Assembly (NCBI GenBank): GCA_002633005.1
Contig: NMRA01000029.1
Span: forward strand, 840,086 to 902,085
Direction of reading: 5' to 3'
Origin: Phoronis australis
Taxonomy: Eukaryota; Phoronida; Phoronidae
DNA length: 62,000 nucleotides
The position numbers and the translations under genes are program-made. The notes beneath the pieces were generated by a model that searched no databases, was not told the origin of the DNA, and saw only the letters and a program-made list of their open reading frames with translations. Shown in pieces: positions 1 to 10,700 of this stretch. Positions within the stretch are counted from its first letter, which is position 1. Every line of letters begins with the position of its first letter.

Positions 1-207
1 AATTTAATAGTGAATAACTAATCTGAGGGCATGATAACCTTTGTTAGGATCATCCGCTGTTATGACATTTTTCCCGTCATGTGGCGACGTGACGATAACG
101 CTCTTTGAAAAGTGCTACGCGTTCCGAGTAGGCCTACGACTACGTGTGTGGTGTGGGTACTTAGATCACGAGGTAAGATTAACCGCCCAGGGCGCTTGCC
201 TGTCGTA

Positions 208-331
208 TTAAGCGCCCATGTTCGGTTAACCGCCCACCCTGGATTTTTTGAAGTTTCACGTTTAAGCGCCCATGTCTGGTTAACCGCCCACCCCCGATTT
301 TTTGGGTTTGCCAATTTAACCGCCCAGGGCG
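208..331. repeat. 54-bp imperfect tandem repeat
   Basis: Two adjacent copies of a 54-bp unit, each holding TTAAGCGCCCATGT, GGTTAACCGCCCACC and GATTTTTTG, with the same phase point at 212 and 266. A partial third copy (TTAACCGCCCAGGGCG) follows at 316-331 and another such piece precedes the array at 178-194. The units are GC-richer than the surrounding intron. Confidence 0.7.
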
Positions 332-350
332 TTAACCCGAACGTTTACGG

Positions 351-686
351 TATATGATATTTTGTGTATAATATGGAAAGGCTTACCCGAAAGTGGAAGA
401 GTAGTTGGTTTGTGGTTGGTCGACTGTGTGATACTATATGATATTTTGTGTATAATATGGAAAGGCTTACCGGAATCTGAAAGTGCAGTAGGTATGTGGT
501 GGGTCGACTGTGTGATACTATATGATATTTTGTGTATAATATGGAAAGGCTTACCGGAATCTGAAAGTGCAGTAGGTATGTGGTGGGTCGACTGTGTTAT
601 ACTATATATTTTGTGTGTAATATGGAAAGGCTTACCAGAAACTGAATAAGCAGTTGGTAAGTGGTTGGTCGATAGTACGATAGTGT
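351..686. repeat. 84-bp minisatellite, four copies
   Basis: Copies begin at 351, 435, 519 and 603, each with the core TATGGAAAGGCTTACC. Copies 2 and 3 are almost identical; copies 1 and 4 have diverged. The array stays open in several frames only because the unit length is a multiple of three; it is not a gene. Confidence 0.85.
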
Positions 687-1749
687 ACAAATGTGGACTG
701 ATCTGAAGCGTAATATCAAGTCTTATGGACCGAGTAACACTAATGTTGCTCTCCTCTGGTCCATGTAGTCTGTTGCTTCTGAGGGATCGGTCTATGTTTG
801 TTTTATTACATGACTGCTGATGATTCAGACATGTCAGATGTGCACGTCAGAAAAGCAATGTTGCCAGAAGCTGAAGGTCCATACAACCTGACATTGCATC
901 ATATTTGCATAACATGGTGTGGTATCATGGATTATGTACATTATGTGATGCAAGGATACCAGAAACGAAGTTAACTGAGTGAATGATGTGATACCATATT
1001 GGTCAAGATGATGTTATATTGTGCAATATGGCATGCACAGTTGAACATGGGAAGACAGTTGCAACAGCATCAGCAACTGAAATAGTAATACTGGGTTAGA
1101 GACGCTTAAATCTTGTATTTTCTGGGTTTGTGATTAAATTGGTAAATTGTTAGATATAGTACAGAAAAGGGCTATTGTTGTCGTTGTTTATTTGCTTTTA
1201 GGAAGTCCATCCCACTTTTTGAAGCTTCGTTCCACAACTGCATTCGAATGCCCCGCTTATTTTACATATGCGACGATATTTACAAACGTGTTAATGCTTG
1301 GCTGCATATTTTTGTTTATTTTCGTGATTCTCCATACTAAATACCCCCACTTTCCTTCGGCATGACTAAAAATAAAATAAACAAATGCCGTAGTCAGATA
1401 TTTTCTCCTTCCGGTATCCCAGGTCCAGATATCGTGCTCTTTTTTTGGAATGTTGTCAGTTATGTCAAGAGTTTAGTATTTTTATTCCAATCTCACGCAT
1501 TTTGAAAATAAAGTATGTGGTCCTTTTGTCATTTTAAGCTAACATGTGAAATTTGTCATGTGTCTTCCTTCATATGTTTGTTTGCTTGTTTGTATGTGTT
1601 ATTACTGGAAATGAAAATATTGTTGAAAGATATAAAATACTTGCTGTGCGTTTCAGAAGTTTCAAAATTTTCTTTGTCCCCTCTGAATTCAGAGGACACG
1701 TCCTGTGAGTGTGTCGTTTTTTTTAAATTGTGTTCGTTTGCTCATTTAG

Positions 1750-4700
1750 GCCGAGAAGCAGCTGGAGCTTCAACTGTTCAAACTGTACCACAATGAGCAG
1801 GATATTGATGCCCTGGGGGAGGAGCTGGCCGCCCGGGGGCAGGAGTTGGAGAAGCACAACCGCAAGAGAGAGAAGATTGAGAATGAGATGAAGGATAAAA
1901 AGAAAGAACAAGGAAAGCTGCAGAGAGACCTGGCCAGGATGGACCAGAAGTTGAAGGAGTCGGTCAGTACTGAGGGTTGTGGGAGATTTATGTGAGCGTA
2001 GTGGGAAAGGTAGTGGGTAGATAAGTACAAGGACACTACATCTGCAGTTGAAGGTGCTCATCACTAAACAGTAACTCCATCTAGTGTTTGGGGAGCATGG
2101 GACTAGTATCTCCATATAGTGTTGGGCTATGGAACTGGTACCTACATATGGTGTTCGACATGGAACTTGGAACTCCATCTTGTGTTTGGGCACGCAACTA
2201 GTCAGTTATCATTTGATGACACACATTGCATTCGGTGCAAATTGCAACTCTCTAAGATAATGCTTTAGCTCTTCGACAGTATTGTCTTTGTTTAGTTCCA
2301 AGCTCAGAATTTCTTATCTGAGCAACAGTTTGTTTAGTGTTTTTTTTTAAATCACCAAGGCAATTTGATGGTCCATGAGTAGGTATCTATTTACAGTTAT
2401 TGTGAACGGACTTTTGGAGATTTTCTATTTACTTTGTTGTTTTATTCCAGGAAGTTGAGTTGAACAAGAAGCGACCTCTTTACATTAAGGCCAAGGAAAA
2501 GACTGCTCACATGGTGAAGAAGTTGGAAGCAGCACGGAAGTCTCTGAAGAGTGCACAGAAGGCCCATGATAGCCACGCCCAGGAGGTAGGAGGGGTTATT
2601 AGTGATTGACAGGTTATTTGCTGATTGGGTCAGTCTGGCACTTAAGTGCAAGCTAATTGCTAGTTTTGTCTTTAGTGGAATTTGCATGATAATGGTAGAA
2701 ATACGTGTTGCATCGATGTGATTATGAATTGAAGTAGATTTTGCTAAATATTCTGAGAACAAGTTTTGCCAAAAATGATCTGCTGCAAATCACCGACCTG
2801 CGTCCAACAAGTACCGTGACTTTGTGATGGGAAATTTGAATACCACTGCAGCTCAGATAGCACAGCATGTGTTAAGTAGTATTACTGTTTATTTGCTGCT
2901 ATTCCTTTCCACAGTTTGGAGCAATTCAGGTTTTTTGATTTTTTAATACTCAAAGCTACGTTTCCTTACATTCTCTTATAATAGTTTCTAGAAAAATTAA
3001 TCGGTGTCCCTAGAAAAATCTGAAACATTGCGGATGACTTCAACATGTTTGTGAAAAAATTCAAAACTTTATAAATTTGTGTCTTATTTCAGCTCCAAAC
3101 TATTTGAAACTGATCAAAAATGGTCTAAAAAATAAGAATTCTATGACTTAAACATGACTGTCAGACTTTAGGAGTTATGCAGTTCAAATTGTTTATACAA
3201 TGCACTCTCATTTGTAATGTAGCAAATTTCTTATTCCAAGAAGGAGTAGTCTAAATATTGAATACTCACTCGTTGACAGATTGCCCAGCTGGACAATGAG
3301 ATGGAAGAAGTTGAGAAGAGACGTGCCGAGTTTGAGGAGCAGATAGAGCAGGAGTCTCAGTCACAGGGGCGGGACATGATCTTGGAGGAGGAACAGGTAG
3401 GTGGTGTGCGAAGTGTTGGGTGTGAATTCATGTCTTGGAGTAGGAACAGGTAGGTGATTTGGGTAGTGTTGGGTGTTAAGTCATTTCTAGGAGGAACAGA
3501 TTAGTAGGATTCTCAGTTTCAGGGTTGCGCATGATCTTAGAGGAGGAGCAAGTATGGTTGTGGGTAGTGCTGGGTGTTGAGTCATGTCTTGACTCTGCAA
3601 ATAAACAAAATAGAGAAACTCAATAGCAGCATTTGGGCTTGACAATGTATAGTAAACGACAATTGTGTCATGTACAGGAACGTTTTACGTCTCGTTGAAG
3701 TAAAATTGGAACTATGTCTTGTACAATCGTAGAATTGTGAGTCTATCATTTATAATCATTTTGGTTAGCTGTATTTTGTATTGCTACCCAGTTCTACTTT
3801 AGAGGAAAATATTCTAATTAAAGTGATTACCTCATAAATTTACAACAGGTGCTGTCTATATTGCTCACTAGCACACAAAAGTGTTGAGATTATTTCCTTA
3901 CGCCAGCCTGGGGGAGTCTCGACTGTTGTTGTCACCCTATAGCTGTCCTTAAATATGGCGTCAATCTTATTCTCACTGTGTCCCCTTTGTGCCCAGGTAC
4001 AAGAGTACAACCGTCTGAAGGAGGAAGCTGGCAAGCGGTCAGCTCAGTACTCACAGGAGCTGGAGACGGTCATGCGTGACCAGAAGGCTGACCAGGACAA
4101 AGTGGACAATGAAACTCGTAAGAAGAACGAGCTGGTGGCGCGTATTAAGCAGAAGGAAAATGAACTTGAGGAGAATAAGAAGAGGGTGGAGAAACTGAAT
4201 GAATACATCAAGTAAGGGTCATGGGTTGGGTTCAGGGGTTGGGTTCAGGGGTTAAGGTCGTGCAAGGTCAGAAAGCATGCATGTTTTGCTGAAAGGGTAT
4301 TGTTTTGGTAAGAAGGAAAATAAAGAGGGTGGAGAAATGAAACCAATATATTAAGTAAGGGTCAGAGGCCATAGATCAGGTGTTATGGGTCAGGGTTGAG
4401 TGTACAGGTTAAAGAACGAGAATGAATTTGAAGTTAATAAGAGGTTCGAGACATAATAAATGGATCTGTCAAGTTAGGACCAAATGAATACATTTAGCCT
4501 GTGTCGGGACGAAGTGAGGGTGAAAGGGTATAGTTGTGTTTGTGTGTGAATGCTTTGATGCATGGGTTAGAATGCATAAACAATCCAAGTGAAGATCCAG
4601 CCAAATGAGGACAACAGTCAGTGTTGTATATTCAGGAAAATAGTTTCCAAAAGCTGACTACCTTGCTAAACGTTGAAGTTTTAGGAAGTGCTTCCTGACA

Positions 4701-7700
4701 GCTTTACAATCATGGAAACCACGCTGCTCAGTGTATGTGTTACAACTAAAAAGAAAATGAACTTCATTCTGAATAATATTGGGACGTGGGTGAAGAATTA
4801 CTGCAAATTTTGATTTTTTTTTCTCAGGACAAGTGAAAGATCCATTAATGAGCAGAAGAAGACTGAGGCTGAGTTGGCTGTTAGCGTAGAGACGGCAAAG
4901 ACCCGTGTCGCTGAGATCAACGATGACCTGAGTGAGGTCACAAAACAGCTGGGTGACGCCAAAGTCGACAGACACGAGTCCTCGCGACAAGTGAGGCGGG
5001 CCGAGCTACTGGAGAACTTGAAGCGGTTGTTCCCAGGGGTGGTAAGAACTTTTCACAAAGATTCTCTGTGTTTATTTTTGCCTTCAATGAAGATTGGCAG
5101 TCACTTTATGACTGTAACTATTGAACACCATAAACTATTCAGACAGGAAAATTATCTTGTATTAAGTTATCTAATGTAACAAATGCAATGTCTTTCAACC
5201 ACATTTGTGACCGAGTGTTTATGGTAGAGAAAGCATTTGAGTGGATCAGGTGGAGTACAATACCAACTGTGGGTTCCAGATGTAGTACAATACCAACTGT
5301 GGGTTCCAGATGTAGTACAATACCAACTGTGGGTTCCAGATGTAGTACAATACCAACTGTGGGTTCCAGATGTAGTACAATACCAACTGTGGGTTCCAGA
5401 TGTATAAAATGTAAAAGAAAAATCCTAAAAACACGATCAAGCTCAACTGTCAGACCTATGTTATTTTAAAAACCATACTACTTTCCCATAACTGCTTTGC
5501 TTGATGACATGAAGGGACAGTCGATGGAAAGTGGTGTGGTTGTTAAAACACATTGGTCCTACAGATGTGGTTAGTCATGTTTTTAGGGTTTTTTACATCT
5601 GGAAGTACTTCAGGTCCATGATTTAATTAAAGTAAACAGTTTTTAATTGAATTACTTCATGTTTTCACACTTCGAAAGTTATCCGCTTTTAAAACTCCCT
5701 CAGGTGTGAGCCAGATCATGTTTTCAATTGTCCATAATTGAATGGTTCAAATTACTTGTTTTTTTATTAATTTTATTCTAATGTCTGATTTCAGTACATA
5801 AAATATCTGATTTTGTCACCTCAGATATAACTCATTGATCAATGTTCTTCATTGTGTGTAATATATAGTTTTTCTCTAAATCCTCTTTTTATTATCTTAC
5901 ATCAGTTTGGGTAATAGTCACTTGGATTCCCACATTTTGATAACCAATATTTTCCACTGAATAACAGACATCAAACTGGTTCTCAAAATTTGGGACACCT
6001 GTCAGTGAATGCCTCAGTTCGTTTAAGGTAGTGGTGAGCATAATTATGAGACTAAATAACATTGTCCTATGTTGGAAATCATGAAACTGGATGGGTAACC
6101 TTGTCTTATGGGAAATTTTAAGACTGGGGAACTTTGTCTTATTATGGAAAATCATAAGACTGGATAACCTTGTTCTGTTATGGGAAATTGTAAGACTGGG
6201 TAACTTTGTCTTATTATGGAAAATTATAAGACTGGGTAACCTTGTTCTGTTATGGGAAATTGTAAGACTGGGTAACTTTGTCTTATTATGGAAAATTATA
6301 AGACTGGGTAACCTTGTTTTATTATAGGAAATTGTAAGCTGGATAACCTTGTCTTTATCTGAAATTATGAGACAAAATAACATTGTCTTATATTGGAAAT
6401 AATGAGACTGGATAACTTCGTCTTATGGGAATTTGTAAGGCAGAGTATCTTAGTCTTATTATGGATAATTATAAGACTGGGTAACCTTGTTTTATTGCGG
6501 GAAATTATAAACTCGGTAACCTTGTCTTATTCACAGTTTGGCCGACTGATGGACATGTGTGAGCCCAGTCACAAGCGTTATCAGATCGCCATCACCAAGG
6601 TGCTTGGCAAATACATGGACGCCATTGTGTGTGACTCGGAGAAGACCGCTAAGGACTGTATACAGTACATGAAGGAGCAGAGGATTGAGCCGGAAACGTT
6701 CCTGCCTCTTGACTATGTAGAAGTGAAGCCTGTCAATGAGAAACTCCGGTAGGTAATAGTGCAGTGTGTTTTATGTAGTTGTTTTCAGAATAGACTGAAC
6801 AGCATTAAAATTCAACAAAGTTTTGAGGCACGAAACCACTAAATTTCCATTTCTTCTGGACAAGAACACATTTCAATTCTGGTAAATTTTGGACAAAATC
6901 TTGACAGGACACTACCCACTTATGTCTTGCAAGTCTTGAATATAACATAATGAACTGTTAGCTGCTAGGCACAATATTGTCATATTAAAATGACTGAAGT
7001 TCAACAAAAATGCCTTTTACTATAGCGACAAATGTTTGGCTAAGTTGCAAGTAATTCTGGCGAGAAGCTCGTCCATGTTTGGCAGAGTCTGACAGAATTC
7101 TGTCGAAGTCTGTCTAGTTTATTTTGAGAACTACTGTACCTGAAATGGCCTGCATTACAGTACAAACCAAAAGTAATCAGACAAAATACCATTTCCTTGC
7201 CTTAACGTGTTGTTCTAGTTACTTTCATGGTGAATTCTGATTGCATTCAGGTGTCATGACAAGAAATTCCAGGTCATTTGTTTGATTATTTTTCCCCATA
7301 CCGTAAAATGTCTTACAGACAAATTTTGAAGCTATTGACTTGCACTGTGAGATAAATGGGAATACTGTGAGGTGTTGAGTGCTAGAAATGGTGCTCGATG
7401 GGGATACCCCCTTCAGGAGGGGTTGTTGAAATCTCTTAGGAATTTTTAATTAGTATCACCGCATTAGTGAAATAACGCAAGTGGTGACTTTTCTGCCCGG
7501 AGTGCTGGGGAGGGCTGATGTATAATCCGTTTTCCTTGGTGGCTGGCTACCCCTTGTCACTTTGTCCATGTTTGGATGCTGCTTCGTTTGCACCCGATCA
7601 ACAACAAAATCACAAACTGTATTGTACATGAACACAGGTCTGCTTCATACGCACTGTTCTACCAACACTATTTGATGTCTATTAGATCACGCGACCTGGT

Positions 7701-10700
7701 AGTGCGTTGAAACAATGAATACCTCTTGATTTAATCAGGGAAATCCGTGAGCCTCGTAATGTCAAACTTGTCGTTGACGTCATTCGCTACGATCCGCCTG
7801 TCATCAAGAAAGCCTTGGTCTTCGCATGTGGAAACTCACTGGTCTGTGAATCTGTGGAAGATGCAAGAGTGGTGGCTTTTGGGAAACAAGAACGGCATAA
7901 GGTAAGCAAGGACACTTGTGGGCTATCTGTTATGGGTGTGCTGTGTGGTCTTGATCTTCTCTTATTTTGCTAAAAAAATAATTGCCAAAATTGTTGCATA
8001 GCCGGTAACTTTGACGTGTGTATTGGTTTAAATGCAATAATCTTCACTAAGCCGATATCATAAACTGCAAAGAACTACATCGTACATATTAAGAAAACAT
8101 TGACTTGCTTTTTTCAGACTGTGGCCCTGGATGGTACACTGTTCCAGAAATCTGGTGTAATTTCCGGTGGTGCCAGGTATGTAGGTTTTTGTGTAACCTT
8201 AATTTAATATTTGGTTTGATAGCTACTGTATCAAATAATCTTGCGAATCAGTGACATGCTGAATCTGTTGTCTTTTTTCAATCATGCAATTTGCCCCCCC
8301 CCCCAGAAACCACCACATCAGAGCATATCAGCAAAGAAATTGCAATTAGAATTGGACTTTTATGGACTTAGTCACTGAAGAGTGTAGCTTGTGGAAGTTC
8401 TTGACTCCCACCAAAAGGTGTGTTTGTTATGGATACTGTTCTACTGAGTGCTGAGAGAACCGCCTGTCTAGTTTTAAGCTTGAATAGTCATTTTCGCTAT
8501 AATAGCAGACTGTACATATTACCGCTGATTAAGTCCAACTTGTTAAGTAAATTCAGTTGTCAGGTGATTTAATCTTCATTTATCCAAAAACTGTTAAAAT
8601 GAAGTTCCGTGTGTATGCAAGATCATTCTGCCTTACAGTGTATTGTGTCAACACGAATACAACTTTGCAGTATGAATGGTTTTCTGCGCTTGGGTCACTC
8701 GAGACAGAGCCCACGCTATACACCCTGTTCAGTCACTACTGCGAATACTGTCCAACTTTTCAGATGCATTTCTTCAGCACAAGATTGGTCTAATGACACA
8801 ATTAGAGTGGAACTAGTCTGTGTTGCGTTAATAAAAGCATTCGTTCGTCATATGCAGCTTTGTTGTATTTGACCCCTTGCTGCTACATTACATGCAGTTT
8901 AATGTCCACCTTTGTTAAAGTTAGTACTTTTTAGCATAGTGTTGTATTCCGAGTATAAAAACTTGCTTTTTTCTTCTCTGCAGTGATCTGAAAGCCAAAG
9001 CTCGCCGCTGGGACGAGAAACAGTTAAATCAGCTGAAACAGCGCAAAGAGAAACTGACCGATGAGCTGAAGGAGCAATTGAAGAACAAGAGGAAGGAATC
9101 TGAACTGAACACCATCAGGTCACAGATCAAGGGTCTGGAGACTAGGTTGAAGTACTCCATCAATGACAGGGATGCTACGGTAGGTATAAGTGGACACACT
9201 CTTAGTGTTAACTTTGGGTCCTCTGAGCTGACCTCAATCAGGTCACAGATCAAGGGTCTGGAGACTAGGTTGAAGTACTCTATCAGTAACACAGTTGCTA
9301 CGGTAGGTATTACCAGACACGTTATTGGTCTGTTGCCTTCTGTGTTCCTTTAATTGGATGCTTGGAAATGACTGATGATTAGCATCATGGAAACCAGTGT
9401 TTACCACCCTCATTAATAATGTTTTTAAAAGTTGTTTGAGGAAAAATGTTTCATTAAATCGTTACAAAGTCATTGTTACTAATTGCAGTGATATTTGTCT
9501 GCTTTTTACTCAACTTCATAATTATTAACAGTTTGTCCTCTTTCATTTCAGGAGAATCGCCACATTGCCAACAACAAAAAGGAGTTGGATTCCCTGAGAG
9601 GAAAGCAGTCTCACTTTGATGTGAGTTTAGCTCTGTGCTGTTGTATATCTAGTAATGATTGTTATAAGAATAGTAAAAATAATTGTCTATCTAGTGCTCT
9701 TATCACCAGATGACTGAGCAATCTTAGTTTTTGGTTATCTTATTCTCAAACTTTCTCATACCGTAATCGTCTAGCTCAATGCCCATCCTAAAATTTTCAA
9801 ATTTTCACTTTTAAACACTCTGCTCGGTTTAGTGTTCACTCCAAATTTATACAAACAAAACTTTTTAGAAAAAGCTAGTATCTTTGTGAACACCAGTCAC
9901 ACAAGAACTTAAGCTTCTCAATTTCCCCAAACTTAAGCAACTGGATTACCTTTGGGTCATTAGCTTACTTATTTAAAAGTTTTGCTGTGGAGTATATACA
10001 ATAGCACTTTTTCCATTGTCTTTTATAGCCTCAGATTCGGGAAATGGACGATCGCATGGCTGCCCGTGGCCTTGAACTGAATGAACTAAGAGAGAAAATG
10101 AATACTGTGGAGGATGAAGTGTTCAGAGAGTTCTGTCTACAGATTGGTGTTGATAACATACGGTGAGTAGACACATTTTTCTTCAGAGGGTCTTAAATTT
10201 ATTGTCTTAATTTATTTTTTATACACAAAAAGACAGTTAATCATTGTGACCACCACATGATTCTGTTTGTTTATAAGAATCAATGTAATGTGTTTTGTAA
10301 TAAAGCTTATTCAATTTTACATAGAAGCAGCTAAAACCGCGTTCCTCCCGAGAAGCAAACTGAGACTACTTACTGCGATAAAATTGATCCAGACTCGTTT
10401 CTTACTCTGATGAGAGGTGACTTGTGGGTTTGAACTGTCACTTTGGGATACCTTGAGACCGTGCTTACTGCATGATATGACATGATATGACAAACTGTCA
10501 CACGGCAACTTGTAGAGCCTGATCTCACCCAATAATGTAACGTCAGTTTTGTGGAAGCTCAAAAAACACCACCAATTTGGCCGAGGAAGAATTTGATACC
10601 TATTTCACAAGTTAGTGATGTAAATCAAAAGTTGGTTTTTGTGAGGAGTGTGGGTTTATCATCACTTTAAGTTTTGCTGTTAAAATAAAAATTCATTTTC

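Larger units (their letters stand above)
1..1749 (+). other. SMC1 intron sequence upstream of the first visible exon
   Basis: No SMC1-like exon precedes 1750; the missing 5' exons are further left. The stretch holds two tandem repeat arrays (208-331 and 351-686). From 687 to 1749 I see only unique AT-rich intron sequence, ending in a T-rich tract and CATTTAG acceptor at 1743-1749. Confidence 0.7.

Noticed and set aside
362-649. Long open frames across the 84-bp array
   Set aside because: They exist because the repeat period is a multiple of three; the peptide is only the repeated unit and has no family match.
5188-5469. Open frame with repeated [10 protein letters not shown]
   Set aside because: Product of the 30-bp minisatellite within SMC1 intron 5.
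6091-6327. Open frames on both strands across the 36-bp array
   Set aside because: Period of 36 bp keeps frames open; sequence is intronic between two confirmed SMC1 exons.
351-6536. Tandem arrays as CRISPR
   Set aside because: Units are contiguous repeats without unique spacers, and the genome is eukaryotic.
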